Below the pieces are notes generated by a model. That model searched no databases and was not told the DNA's origin. It saw nothing but the letters and a program-made list of their open reading frames with translations. From positions 2,852,001-2,916,000 of the forward strand of contig NZ_CP183834.1 in NCBI RefSeq assembly GCF_049675895.1: a stretch of 64,000 bases of DNA. The letters run 5' to 3'. The translations under genes and the position numbers were made by a program. The DNA is from Ampullimonas aquatilis (GTDB lineage: Bacteria > Pseudomonadota > Gammaproteobacteria > Burkholderiales > Burkholderiaceae_D). Below are positions 32,655 to 42,470 of this stretch, piece by piece. Numbering within the stretch: the first letter of the stretch is position 1; the number at the start of each line of letters is the position of its first letter.

Positions 32655-33953
32655 TCAGACCAGCACTGGACGCAACATCGCTTCTTCGGTTGGCTCCGGT
32701 TTACCCAAAAATGCAAACTGCACTTCAGGTTGACGACCGGTGACGATATCGGCCAATGCCTTGCCGGAACCAACGCCCATCGTCCACCCCAAGGTGCCAT
32801 GGCCGGTGTTCAGATAAAGATTGCTGAGTTTACTTTGGCCAATCAAAGGCACATTGGATGGCGTGGCTGGACGCAGGCCACTCCAGTAGAGCGGATTGTC
32901 ATAGTCGCACGCATCGGGAAACAGCTCCCGGGTACGACGTGTGATTGCGGCACAACGAGTGGGGTTGAGATCACGCTGATAACCATTGAGCTCGGCAGTG
33001 CCAGCTACCCGCAGACGATTACCCAAACGCGAAAACACCAGCTTGTAGCCATCATCCGTCAAGCTGATGGTGGGTGTGGTACCTGGATTGACCACATTAT
33101 AGGTAGCCGAATAACCCTTGGCCGGATAAATCATGGCGGACAGACCAATCGGCTTGAGCAACTCGGGGCTGAAACTACCCATCGCCATCACATAGGCATC
33201 CGCTTCGATCAGGCTATAACTGCCATCCGGTTGAATCACTTCAACGCCTTTGATGCGCTGACCATCACGTAACAAACGGGTGATGGTATGACCATATTTA
33301 AACTGCACACCCTTGTCGGCAGCACGATCCGCCAGCTGGCTAGTAAAACGCTGAATATCACCGGACTCATCGGACGGTGTATAAGTGCCACCCACAATTT
33401 TGTTGCGCACAGTAGCCAGTGCTGGCTCCAAAGCGACCATTTCATCGGCTGTCTTGATTTCACGTTCGCAACCATAGCGCTTCATCAGCTCGGTTGGGCC
33501 CAAGGCACCATCAAACTCTTTTTGATCAGTATAAAAATGCAGGATACCGCGTTCGAGCAGATCATATTCAATATTCAACTCGCGACGCAATGACTGCAAG
33601 GTACTGCGGCTATACGCAGCAATGGCAAGAATCTGGATGATATTGCGACGGGTGCGTTGCGGGCTGCACTCACGCAAAAACTGCATGCCCCACAACCATT
33701 GACGCAAGTCAGGTCGCAAACGAAACAGCAAGGGTGCATCTTCATGACCCAGCCATTTGAGAATTTTGAGTGGTGCATTGGGATTGGCCCAAGGTTCGGC
33801 ATGTGACACCGAAATCTGGCAGCCATTAGCAAAACTGGTTTCCCGCGCCGCGCCCTGCTGACGCTCGATGACGGTCACTTCACAGCCACGCTGATTTAAA
33901 AACCAAGCACTGGCCGTACCTAAAATACCTGCACCTAAAACTGCTACTTTCAT
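32655..33953 (-). CDS. dadA: D-amino acid dehydrogenase small subunit
   Basis: With the start at 33953 the protein has 432 residues, the length of E. coli DadA, and begins MKVAVLGAGILGTASAWFL, the FAD-binding Rossmann motif. Further family features are ERQQGAARETSFANGCQIS, TPSDESGDIQRFT, YWSGLRPATPSNVP and NTGHGTLGWTMGVGSG. It oxidatively deaminates D-amino acids, typically D-alanine, passing electrons to the respiratory chain. No alanine racemase gene (dadX) is adjacent. The region upstream of the gene is extremely AT-rich (about 34017-34160) and probably contains its promoter. Confidence 0.94.
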   Translation of the reverse strand: MKVAVLGAGILGTASAWFLNQRGCEVTVIERQQGAARETSFANGCQISVSHAEPWANPNAPLKILKWLGHEDAPLLFRLRPDLRQWLWGMQFLRECSPQRTRRNIIQILAIAAYSRSTLQSLRRELNIEYDLLERGILHFYTDQKEFDGALGPTELMKRYGCEREIKTADEMVALEPALATVRNKIVGGTYTPSDESGDIQRFTSQLADRAADKGVQFKYGHTITRLLRDGQRIKGVEVIQPDGSYSLIEADAYVMAMGSFSPELLKPIGLSAMIYPAKGYSATYNVVNPGTTPTISLTDDGYKLVFSRLGNRLRVAGTAELNGYQRDLNPTRCAAITRRTRELFPDACDYDNPLYWSGLRPATPSNVPLIGQSKLSNLYLNTGHGTLGWTMGVGSGKALADIVTGRQPEVQFAFLGKPEPTEEAMLRPVLV

Positions 33954-34216
33954 CTTCTTCCCCATGGCAAATCTATTCTGACAGGCATGAAGTCTAACCA
34001 AAATAAAACGATTCAAGTAATCATTTTTATGTCATTTTTTTAAATTAAAAAAATAAAAAAACCCATTTTTGTTTAAATAAGAAAAACAAAACCACTTTTC
34101 ATTTTAAAAATATAAACACAAAAATTACTATTTCTCACCCATAAAAAACCACATGAAATCATTGCCATAAAGCGACGACTGACATGACTGAATCGGATTT
34201 GAGCCAGCAAACAGGA

Positions 34217-35059
34217 TCAGTCGGCGTGGTGATTGCGCCAGTTGGGATCAGCCTCGGTTTGCTGGATCGCCACCGCTGGCGTTTGATTGAGACTGGCGCG
34301 AGCCCGCAGACGACGCATCAGCTCGTCACGGATCTGCACCTTCAGATTGATGGTGGCAATACGCAATTGTTGCTGCAATACTTGCGTCACCACATCGTTG
34401 ATGGTTTCGTCGAGCAAGGTGGTGAGCTGCTGCTCCATATCGGCTGATAACAGAGCGGCGGCTTGAACTGTCCGAGTTTGCGCATCGTTAGTGATTTCAC
34501 CAAAGACAAAGCCATCATCGGTGGTGCTATTGATGGTCAGCGTGGTCTTTTCAGCATCATCAGCCAATTGTGCCGACTGGGCCATCTGCTCGTCAAAATG
34601 CTCCAGCGCTTCTGCCAGCAGGGCATCGGTCTGTGTGAGTACACTGTGGTAGTCCACTTCGACCAGTGAATCCAGATTGAGGACTTCCTCATTGAGCAAC
34701 GGAATTTCCTCTTCCAGCTCGGCCAAATCCAGATCCATGCCATCGCCCATAGCCTCATCAACCGATACCAGCATCTCGGTCAGCACCGGTATCACCTGAT
34801 CATTTTTATGTTGCTCATGCAGACGCAAATCCTCAACTGAAGCCCCATTCATCTGGCTCGCATAACCATTGACGGTGCTTGACTCCTGAGGAATGATGGA
34901 CAAAGCTTCATGGCGCGACTCTGTCGTCGCCCAGGGCTCTTCCTTGCTGAAATGAAATTCAGTCGGCAGAAAATCGGTATCGGTCAGAAAGTTGCTGATG
35001 CTATCCGGCGCGGACTCATCTTTTTTCTTGCTCTTGCCGAAGATGGGCCAGCGAATCAT
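34217..35059 (-). CDS. Uncharacterised acidic protein, translationally coupled to holC
   Basis: A 280-residue acidic, probably largely helical protein that I do not recognise. A basic N-terminal patch (FGKSKKKDES) is followed by a long Asp/Glu-rich middle (about 85-190). The C-terminal approximately 80 residues (MEQQLTTLLDETINDVVTQ, then RDELMRRLRARAS) look like a conserved helical module. No signal peptide or membrane segment. The start codon overlaps the holC stop by four bases (ATGA), so it is co-translated with the replication subunit; a role linked to the clamp loader or to holC is a guess. Confidence 0.7.
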   Translation of the reverse strand: MIRWPIFGKSKKKDESAPDSISNFLTDTDFLPTEFHFSKEEPWATTESRHEALSIIPQESSTVNGYASQMNGASVEDLRLHEQHKNDQVIPVLTEMLVSVDEAMGDGMDLDLAELEEEIPLLNEEVLNLDSLVEVDYHSVLTQTDALLAEALEHFDEQMAQSAQLADDAEKTTLTINSTTDDGFVFGEITNDAQTRTVQAAALLSADMEQQLTTLLDETINDVVTQVLQQQLRIATINLKVQIRDELMRRLRARASLNQTPAVAIQQTEADPNWRNHHAD

Positions 35060-35487
35060 GCCTGCTCCACATCGTGTGTTGCCAGCTGATAACCACGCTC
35101 CCGATAAAAGCGGTAACGCTCACGCGCCTGCTCTTTGCCCACTTCGTCTTGCGGCACAATTTCAAGCAAACGCTGATAGCGGGCAAAGTGATCAGGGACA
35201 GTATCAGTCAGGTTAAGCAGCACATCAGTATCGGTACTGGCCGCGGCATCCGTCGTGAGCAACACGGCTGACAAGGCTGCCTGCGGCGTCCCCACCTTGC
35301 TGTGGGGAATGAAATCCAGCGCCGAGAAGCGCCAGAGCTCGCGATCAACTTCATCCAATTGTTGCTCGGGACACAAGATCACCAGCTTTTGGCCGGTCTT
35401 GGCCTGACTGGCGTAGGCCTTGCGCGCCAGGCGGCACGCAAAAGCCAGTTTGCTGGGAACAAAACGATAAAAGTCGATATGCGTCAT
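35056..35487 (-). CDS. holC: DNA polymerase III subunit chi
   Basis: A 143-residue HolC protein beginning MTHIDFYRFVPSKLAFACRL, with the family stretches VILCPEQQLDEVDRELW and FIPHSK. Chi links the clamp loader (through psi) to single-stranded DNA-binding protein. It follows pepA in the same direction with a 75-base gap, the usual pepA-holC neighbourhood, and is coupled to an unknown acidic protein gene downstream. Confidence 0.93.
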   Translation of the reverse strand: MTHIDFYRFVPSKLAFACRLARKAYASQAKTGQKLVILCPEQQLDEVDRELWRFSALDFIPHSKVGTPQAALSAVLLTTDAAASTDTDVLLNLTDTVPDHFARYQRLLEIVPQDEVGKEQARERYRFYRERGYQLATHDVEQA

Positions 35488-35561
35488 CCGACTATTTTAT
35501 GCTGTTTTTGCCAACTTTTTCCTTGTTAAGGGAGGGAAAGTTGTAAACCTTTTACGACAAC

Positions 35562-37109
35562 TTACTGCCATTGACCAGATTTAACAAATTCCACCAATAA
35601 TGGCACGGGTCGACCCGTTGCGCCTTTGGCTGCACCGCTCTTCCAGGCCGTACCGGCAATGTCCAAATGCGCCCAGCGATATTTTTCGGTAAAGCGCGCC
35701 AAAAAGCAAGCGGCCGTCACACTGCCTGCCGCCCGGCCGCCAATATTGGCCATATCCGCAAAGTTGGACTTGAGCTGCTCCTGATATTCTTCATCCAGCG
35801 GCATACGCCAAACCGTATCCAGACTGGTTTTACCGGCCTTGCTCAAGGCCTCGGCCAAGGCATCATCTTTGGTGAAAAGACCTGAATTGACATGACCCAA
35901 AGCAATAATGCAGGCACCTGTCAGGGTGGCCACATCCACCACGGCCGCAGGTTTAAAACGCTCGCTATAAGTCAGCGCATCACACAATACCAGGCGCCCT
36001 TCGGCATCGGTATTCAAGATTTCAATGGTCTGGCCGGACATGCTGGTGACAATATCACCGGGTTTGCTGGCACGATCAGATGGCATGTTTTCGGCGGCTG
36101 GCACAACCACAGTCAGATTAACTGGCAACTGCATTTCAGCCACCGCTCGAATCGTACCCAAGACCGAAGCTGCCCCACACATATCGTATTTCATCTCGTC
36201 CATCTCGGCACCTGGTTTGAGTGAAATGCCGCCGGTATCAAAAGTAATCCCCTTGCCCACCAATACCACGGGTGCAGTTTTGGCACTGGCACCGGTGTAC
36301 TGCAATACGATGAATTTAGATGCTTGTGCAGAACCTTTGCCCACCGACAGCAAAGAGCCCATCTTCAAAGCCTGCATCTGTTTTTCATCAAGAATCTCCA
36401 CCTTGAGCTTGAACTCGCGCGCCATTTTTTTAGCGGTATCGGCCAGATAAGTCGGTGTGCAGATATTGCCTGGCAAATTACCCAGATCTTTGGTCAAGGC
36501 CATACCATTGGCCAAGGCCACGCCGTGTAACAGGGCCATTTTGGCAGCGGCCTGCTCGGCGGGCGCCACACTCAGGATGATCTCGGCAGGGCCTGCTGGA
36601 TCAGTCTCTTTTTTACTTTTGAACTGAGGAAAGTTGGCAATAAAACGATAGGCCGACTCCCGCGCCAATTGCACGGTGGTTTGTACAGCCCAGGCTGTGT
36701 CACGATCACTGATCAATACTTCAGGCAGACTGAACAAGATCTGGCTGGCCTTGGTATCACCTAGGGCTTTCAACGCTGCTTTGACAGCTGCGCTATAGGC
36801 CTTGGCGTTAAAGTCATCTTGTTTACCCAACCCAACCAATAATACCCGTTGTGCAGTCACGCCAGCCAATGCGGGAATCAACAGCGTCTGGCCTTTTTTG
36901 CCGGTAATATCACCCAGCTTGGCAATCTTGGATAAACCACCTTGAGCTGCTTCATCACATTGCGTTGCAGCCGCCGTAAATGCGCTGCCTTCAAACAGGC
37001 CAATGACCCAGCAATCGGTTTTGAATTGTGTTGCCAGATTGGCTTTTCTTGCCGTGGTTTTACCAGTTGGCACTGCAGCCACATCAAAGGCTTTTATGCT
37101 AAATTCCAT
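35562..37109 (-). CDS. pepA: Leucyl aminopeptidase (cytosol aminopeptidase)
   Basis: A 515-residue M17 metallopeptidase. The metal and catalytic residues sit in VGKGITFDTGGISLKPG, MKYDMCGAA and the signature NTDAEGRLVLCDAL. It removes N-terminal residues from peptides in the cytosol; in E. coli PepA also binds DNA. It is divergent from lptF, the classical arrangement, with a strong hairpin in the space between them. Confidence 0.96.
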   Translation of the reverse strand: MEFSIKAFDVAAVPTGKTTARKANLATQFKTDCWVIGLFEGSAFTAAATQCDEAAQGGLSKIAKLGDITGKKGQTLLIPALAGVTAQRVLLVGLGKQDDFNAKAYSAAVKAALKALGDTKASQILFSLPEVLISDRDTAWAVQTTVQLARESAYRFIANFPQFKSKKETDPAGPAEIILSVAPAEQAAAKMALLHGVALANGMALTKDLGNLPGNICTPTYLADTAKKMAREFKLKVEILDEKQMQALKMGSLLSVGKGSAQASKFIVLQYTGASAKTAPVVLVGKGITFDTGGISLKPGAEMDEMKYDMCGAASVLGTIRAVAEMQLPVNLTVVVPAAENMPSDRASKPGDIVTSMSGQTIEILNTDAEGRLVLCDALTYSERFKPAAVVDVATLTGACIIALGHVNSGLFTKDDALAEALSKAGKTSLDTVWRMPLDEEYQEQLKSNFADMANIGGRAAGSVTAACFLARFTEKYRWAHLDIAGTAWKSGAAKGATGRPVPLLVEFVKSGQWQ

Positions 37110-37268
37110 GACTATATTTCCTGTTCAACGAATGAGATGAATGCACGTAATGATGCTGATGATACCGCGCCCATTGCGTGACTGACCAGCTCGGATTATC
37201 ACCATTCTTGCTGCGATGGCATAGTCCTTTCATCGTTTGGCCGGGATGAAATTATTGAGTCTGTGCGA

Positions 37269-37292
37269 TTGCCGGGTCTGATGACCCGGCAA
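37269..37292. repeat. Perfect 10-bp hairpin in the pepA/lptF divergent region
   Basis: TTGCCGGGTC (37269-37278), loop TGAT, and GACCCGGCAA (37283-37292) form a GC-rich perfect inverted repeat with no T run. It lies between two divergent genes, so a terminator role is not expected; a protein-binding site or a mobile palindromic unit is more likely. Confidence 0.6.
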
Positions 37293-37404
37293 CGATGCCC
37301 GCAATCCACATGACCAATAACCCTGGGTAAGCCGCATATCGACTGACCGCGTTACACTAGCGCCTTTCATTGTCTTGATGACAAGACACCTTCTACGAGA
37401 TGTC

Positions 37405-38517
37405 ATGATTTTTCAACGCGCCTTAATCCGTGAACTGACCCAGACTGCCGGTGCCGTGTTTCTGGTGCTCTTTACCATCACGCTCACCACCATGCTGATC
37501 CGCATACTCGGACAAGCCGCCGCTGGCAAGGCCGACCCACAAGATGTCTTGTCGCTGATTGGTTTTGCTGCCATGTCCTATGCTGGACTGATTCTCACGC
37601 TGACGCTCTTTGTGGCGGTGCTCATGGTGCTGACCCGTCATTACAAAGATTCGGAAATGGTGGTCTGGTTTTCCGCCGGACAAAGCCTGACCGCGTGGAT
37701 TAAACCCATCATTCGTTTTGCTCTGCCGTTTTTGATCCTGATCAGTGTCTTGACCTTGTTTGGCTGGCCCTGGGCCAATCAGCAAAGCGCCACATTCAAG
37801 GATCGTTTTGAACAGCGCGATGACTTATCAAAAGTCACAGCCGGTCAGTTTCGTGAGTCCAATGGTGCCAATCGCATCTTTTTTGTCGAAGGCCTTAATG
37901 AAGCCGCCTCACGGGTGAAAAATATTTTTGTCTCGACCATTCAACAGCAAAAACTGGGCATCATGGTCTCCAAAGAAGGCTTTGTCGAAACCCAGCCCAA
38001 TGGCGATAAATTTCTGGTGCTCGAATCCGGCAGGCGTTATGAAGGCCAACCCGGCAATCAGGATTATCGGGTGATGGAGTTTCATCAATACGGGATTTTG
38101 CTCGAAGAGAAAAAACCCACCAATCTGGCCGACCTGCAAAGCCGCACCAAATCCACTCAAGAGCTGATCACCCAACCCACGCTGCTCAATCAGGCCGAAT
38201 TACTGTGGCGTCTATCACTGCCGCTCACCGCATTCAATCTGGTATTGATGGCCATTCCCATGAGCTTTGTCAATCCACGTGCTGGCCGCACCTATAGTTT
38301 ATTGTTTGCGCTGCTCGCCTATGTGGTGTACTCCAATCTGGTCAATCTGGCACAAGCCTGGGTAGCGCAAGGCAAGGTACCCATGCTGGAAGCCATGCTT
38401 ACCGTGCACGGCATTGCTTTTATGCTGGCGATGTTTTTGCTGTTGCGCCGAGTGTATGACTGGCAACCCGTTGCCACATTGTGCGATCATCTAAAAAGAA
38501 AGCAAGCCGCATGTTAG
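37405..38517 (+). CDS. lptF: LPS export ABC transporter permease LptF
   Basis: A 370-residue YjgP/YjgQ-family permease. Three membrane helices near the N-terminus and three near the C-terminus enclose a periplasmic domain (about 110-270). Family stretches include ILTLTLFVAVLMVLTRHYKDSEM and LPLTAFNLVLMAIPMSFVNP. With LptG and LptB it extracts lipopolysaccharide from the inner membrane. I chose the ATG at 37405 (MIFQRALIREL), which gives the normal N-terminus. It overlaps lptG by seven bases. Confidence 0.94.
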   Translation: MIFQRALIRELTQTAGAVFLVLFTITLTTMLIRILGQAAAGKADPQDVLSLIGFAAMSYAGLILTLTLFVAVLMVLTRHYKDSEMVVWFSAGQSLTAWIKPIIRFALPFLILISVLTLFGWPWANQQSATFKDRFEQRDDLSKVTAGQFRESNGANRIFFVEGLNEAASRVKNIFVSTIQQQKLGIMVSKEGFVETQPNGDKFLVLESGRRYEGQPGNQDYRVMEFHQYGILLEEKKPTNLADLQSRTKSTQELITQPTLLNQAELLWRLSLPLTAFNLVLMAIPMSFVNPRAGRTYSLLFALLAYVVYSNLVNLAQAWVAQGKVPMLEAMLTVHGIAFMLAMFLLLRRVYDWQPVATLCDHLKRKQAAC

Positions 38518-39689
38518 GTCTATTGCGCCCCAAAATCGTTGATCGCTATTTGTCCAACCAAATTCTGCAAGCAGTCCTGTTTGTGCTGGTGGCATTTTTG
38601 GCCCTGTTTACTTTTCTTGATTTGGTCAACGAGCTGGGCAGCGTCGGCAAAGGTAATTACCGCTTCATGCAAGCCTTCATCTTTGTGCTATTGGGCGTAC
38701 CTGCACATATATATGAATTGCTGCCGATTGCAGGCCTGATCGGGGCAATCTACGTGTTTGCGCAACTGGCTGCCAATTCTGAATTTACTATTTTGCGCGC
38801 CTCGGGCATGAGTGTCTGGCAATCGGTCAAACTGGTTGTGCGGATTGGTCTGTTGCTGGTGGCCATCACCTATTTGGTGGGTGAATATGTCAGCCCGCCG
38901 ATTGATCAGTTTGCACAACGCCTGCGCCTGAATGCCCTGGGTAATTCGGTCGCTGGCAACTTTCGTTCAGGTGCCTGGATCAAGGATAGCCCACCCAACC
39001 GGACCCGCTTTATCAACGTGGAGGAAATCAATCCGGATGCCACTTTAAGCACGGTCAAGATTTATGAGTTTGATCAAAACTTTCGGCTCATCAGCCTGCG
39101 GATTGCCGAACGGGCTCAATACATCGGCAGCAGCAATAACGGCACAAGCAATAATGAATGGCGCTTGCAAGATGTCAGTGAAACCTTGTTTGCTCAGGAG
39201 AGTCTGTCCGACATCACACCGCAAACCGCCACACAATACCAGCAAGCACCGCTGGTCACGGTTAAGCATCTGGACGAACTGCATTGGCAGTCGGAATTGT
39301 CACCCACCATTCTAGGTGCGATGATGATTGTTGATCCGGACAAAATGCCGATTCTCGATCTGGTCAATTTTGTCAGTCATCTCAATGAAAACAAGCAAGA
39401 CTCTTCACGCTACCAAATTGCCTTCTGGAAAAAGGTGATCTATCCCTTTGCGGTGTTGGTCATGCTCTTGCTGGCGCTACCGTTTGCCTATATTCATTCT
39501 CGTGCTGGCGGAGTGAGTCTAAAAGTCTTTGGTGGCATCATGCTGGGTGTAACGTTTACCCTGGTCAATAATCTGTTCGCTCATATTGGTCTGCTCAACC
39601 ACTGGATGCCCGTCATGGCAGCCATTGCGCCAAGCCTGATTTATCTCGGCATTGCCATCATCGCGCTGAAATGGCTGAACCGCACCTGA
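38511..39689 (+). CDS. lptG: LPS export ABC transporter permease LptG
   Basis: A 392-residue partner of LptF with the same layout: helices near both ends and a large periplasmic beta-jellyroll. It begins MLGLLRPKIVDRYLSNQIL. Key stretches are IYELLPIAGLIGAIYVFAQL and LPFAYIHSRAGGVSLKVFGG. Its ATG lies inside the last codons of lptF, so the two are translationally coupled. In this position behind lptF and divergent from pepA it is unambiguous. Confidence 0.95.
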   Translation: MLGLLRPKIVDRYLSNQILQAVLFVLVAFLALFTFLDLVNELGSVGKGNYRFMQAFIFVLLGVPAHIYELLPIAGLIGAIYVFAQLAANSEFTILRASGMSVWQSVKLVVRIGLLLVAITYLVGEYVSPPIDQFAQRLRLNALGNSVAGNFRSGAWIKDSPPNRTRFINVEEINPDATLSTVKIYEFDQNFRLISLRIAERAQYIGSSNNGTSNNEWRLQDVSETLFAQESLSDITPQTATQYQQAPLVTVKHLDELHWQSELSPTILGAMMIVDPDKMPILDLVNFVSHLNENKQDSSRYQIAFWKKVIYPFAVLVMLLLALPFAYIHSRAGGVSLKVFGGIMLGVTFTLVNNLFAHIGLLNHWMPVMAAIAPSLIYLGIAIIALKWLNRT

Positions 39690-39742
39690 CCCCGGCAAAC
39701 TCACCACAATACATTGATTGAAAATTTCAACAAGGGAATTCT

Positions 39743-40114
39743 ATGACGCAAGCCCTCATTCTGTTTGGTCATGGTGCTCGCGATCCACGTTGGGCTGAAC
39801 CCTTTGAGCGCTTGCGCGATAAATTGGCGACCCATCTACCAGCACCACAGCAAGCCTCATTGGCCTTTCTGGAATTGATGACACCGAGTCTTGCAGACGC
39901 CGTTGCCCAACAGATTGCCAATGGCAGCACACAGATCACCATCATCCCGGTATTTTTTGGGCAAGGTGGGCATATTCGCAAAGACCTGCCCGCCCTGATT
40001 GAAACCATTCGCGCCAAGCACCCCAATATCATCATCCAATGCGCACCCGCTGTGGGTGAAGATGATGCGGTGTTAAATGCCATCACCAGCTACTGCCTGG
40101 CGCAACTCAATTAA
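39743..40114 (+). CDS. cbiX: Small CbiX-type sirohydrochlorin chelatase
   Basis: A 123-residue single-domain CbiX protein. The two metal-binding histidines are His10 in LFGHGARDPRW and His77 in FFGQGGHIRKD. Short CbiX proteins insert cobalt or iron into sirohydrochlorin; as SirB-like iron chelatase it would make siroheme for the sulfite reductase encoded at 47555. AAGGG precedes the ATG. No other cobalamin gene is nearby, which supports the siroheme reading, but this is inference. Confidence 0.88.
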   Translation: MTQALILFGHGARDPRWAEPFERLRDKLATHLPAPQQASLAFLELMTPSLADAVAQQIANGSTQITIIPVFFGQGGHIRKDLPALIETIRAKHPNIIIQCAPAVGEDDAVLNAITSYCLAQLN

Positions 40115-40137
40115 GCAAAAAAACAGCAATTTTCCTG

Positions 40138-40206
40138 GAGTATATTGGAATATTGAGCCGTTAAGTGCATATACATTGATTAATTTTCTATACACCCATA
40201 GAGTAT
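40138..40206 (+). repeat. Interspersed intergenic repeat, copy C
   Basis: GAGTAT at 40138, AGTGCA at 40164 and GAGTAT ending at 40206 keep the family spacing exactly. The upstream ACAGC.ATTTT is shared with copy B. It lies between cbiX and the sensor gene, 188 bases before the latter's start. Confidence 0.68.
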
Positions 40207-40393
40207 AAATTCAGATGATGGCAATTTGATTTGTCACCCTGTCGTTCACTCATCCAGCCAGCGCACCCTCATCGCCCGAATTGACGGACAAAACCAAAGT
40301 TATTCCAAGACATCAATCATTACCAAACTTTTAGAATCCAAGACATTGGAAATCATTCATCCCTTTGTCCTTATATAAAAGTTTGTTAGAACC

Positions 40394-42406
40394 ATGATAC
40401 CTGCTGAATTACCGTTCAACGAAACTGACCGTGTGGCACGATTGCATACCTTGGCGGTGCTCGATACCCAACCCGATCCGATTCTTGATGAGCTGACCAG
40501 ACTGGCCGCCAACCTCTGTCAGACCCCCATTGCCTTGATCAGTCTGGTCGATAAAGAACGGCAATGGTTCAAATCCACTCATGGTCTGGCCGGCATCACC
40601 GAAACGCCACGTGATCTGGCCTTTTGCGCGCACGCCATTCTCAGTGAACAGCCTCTGGAAGTACGCGATGCCCGCCAGGACCCGCGTTTTAGCAAAAATC
40701 CACTGGTTACCCAAGCACCCTATGTCACTTTTTACGCGGGCACCCCCTTGGTCACCAAGGATGGTTTCCACATTGGCACCCTATGCGTGATTGATCAGAT
40801 ACCCAAGCAACTCAGTACCGCTCAGTGGCAGCAACTGCAACACCTGGGCAATCTGGTCATCAAAGTCATCGAATTTCAGAGTACTCATCACACTATCGCC
40901 AGGCAATTGCTGCAAAGTGAAAACCGCTATCGAAGCCTGATTGAAGAGCACACTGACCTGATCTGGATTGCCGACCTTAATTTAAAAATTACTTATGCCA
41001 ACCCAGCCCTGGGAAGATTTTTAGGCAAATCAGTCGATGCGATCGTCAATCAATCGGTGACTGAACTTGTGCCCGAAGCATCGCGTGATAACGTCATCGC
41101 ATCGATGCATCAATTACAAAAATCCAGAGGCCATCAACTGATCGAACAACAAATCATTGAAGCTGACGGTCAGGTCCGCTGGGTCAAATGGAGTAGCCGC
41201 ATCATTACCGACGAAAAGGGCCAGCCCAGTGCCATATTTTCGTCAGGCCATGACATCACCAAACAGAAGCTGGCCCAAGATACGGCCAATAATCTGGCGG
41301 CGATTGTGGCTACGTCTGATGCCGCCATCTTCAGCAAAGATCTGCAGGGATATATCACCAGCTGGAATACTGCAGCTGAACAGCAATTCGGCTACAAAGC
41401 AAACGAGATCATTGGTCAACCAGCCAGCATTCTTGCGCCACGTGAATTGCATACCGAGCAAAAGCTTTTGGTAGATATGGTTTTGGGTGGCGAGCCAATT
41501 CCTTATTACGAGACCGTCCGTCTCCATAAAAGTGGCAGACGCATCGATGTCGCTACCACGCTCTCACCCGTGATCAACCCTAAAGATAACGTCATTGGTG
41601 TTTCCATCATTTCGCGTGACATCACTGAACGTAAAGTAATTGAGCGACAGCTCCTAAATAGCGAGCGACGCTATCGACAACTGTACGAATCTACCCCAGC
41701 CATGCTGCATTCGATTGATACCGAAGGCAACATCATGCACGTTAGCAATGCCTGGCTTAAAAATATGGGCTTTGGCCGAACTGAAGTCATTGGGCGCGCC
41801 TCAAAAGCATTTTTAAGTGATACCTCCCGTATCTATGCCGAACAAGTTGCTTTGCCAAATTTCTTTGAAAATGGCTATTGCGACAAGATTCCGTACGAAT
41901 TTATTCGCAAAGATGGCAGCATCATTGAGGTGCTGTTATCGGGCATATTGTTATTAGATCAACATGGTGAGCCACATCAATCAGTCGCCTTCCTGGAAGA
42001 CGTCACCGAAAAAAATCAACTGGTCAAAAGATTTTCATTCGAACACGATCTTTTGCAATGCACGCTCAATTCCATTGATTATGGCGTCATTGCTGCGGAC
42101 CTCGATGGCAACATCACCTATCTCAATCATCGTGCCGAAAATTTATTAGCCTGCGACGGCTTGTTTGTGCAAGGCAAACCACTCAACAGCGTCTACATCA
42201 CTGAAGACTACCACTCGCACAAACTTTGCGACAACGCTGTTCCGACATTATTGGAAAATCATATTCTGCATGGCGTGGAACGTTACAAAAAACTCCACAA
42301 CAGCCATCATGAAACATGTTCAATCAAAGAGATGATCAATCCGATTGTCAACGGCCAGGCTGAATGTCATGGCCTGGTTGTGCTGTTTCATAAAACCACA
42401 GTTTGA
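40394..42406 (+). CDS. GAF-PAS multi-domain sensor protein without recognised output domain
   Basis: A 670-residue cytosolic protein. A GAF domain (about 25-165; ELTRLAANLCQTPIALISLV, CVIDQIP) is followed by four PAS units: about 175-300 (RYRSLIEEHTDLIWIADLN), 302-420 (AIVATSDAAIFSKDLQGYIT), 425-545 (RYRQLYESTPAMLHSIDTEG) and 550-665 (LNSIDYGVIAADLDGNIT). PAC tails such as SIISRDITERK are present. There is no kinase, GGDEF, EAL or methyl-accepting region and no membrane segment. The sequence after the stop is AT-rich and non-coding, so a frameshifted output domain is not apparent. It may act by binding a partner protein. Confidence 0.85.
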   Translation: MIPAELPFNETDRVARLHTLAVLDTQPDPILDELTRLAANLCQTPIALISLVDKERQWFKSTHGLAGITETPRDLAFCAHAILSEQPLEVRDARQDPRFSKNPLVTQAPYVTFYAGTPLVTKDGFHIGTLCVIDQIPKQLSTAQWQQLQHLGNLVIKVIEFQSTHHTIARQLLQSENRYRSLIEEHTDLIWIADLNLKITYANPALGRFLGKSVDAIVNQSVTELVPEASRDNVIASMHQLQKSRGHQLIEQQIIEADGQVRWVKWSSRIITDEKGQPSAIFSSGHDITKQKLAQDTANNLAAIVATSDAAIFSKDLQGYITSWNTAAEQQFGYKANEIIGQPASILAPRELHTEQKLLVDMVLGGEPIPYYETVRLHKSGRRIDVATTLSPVINPKDNVIGVSIISRDITERKVIERQLLNSERRYRQLYESTPAMLHSIDTEGNIMHVSNAWLKNMGFGRTEVIGRASKAFLSDTSRIYAEQVALPNFFENGYCDKIPYEFIRKDGSIIEVLLSGILLLDQHGEPHQSVAFLEDVTEKNQLVKRFSFEHDLLQCTLNSIDYGVIAADLDGNITYLNHRAENLLACDGLFVQGKPLNSVYITEDYHSHKLCDNAVPTLLENHILHGVERYKKLHNSHHETCSIKEMINPIVNGQAECHGLVVLFHKTTV

Positions 42407-42470
42407 ATCCAGTCATCTGTTTATAAAAAAATTGATGAAAAATTATTTCAAATTTAATCATCAAAAAAAT

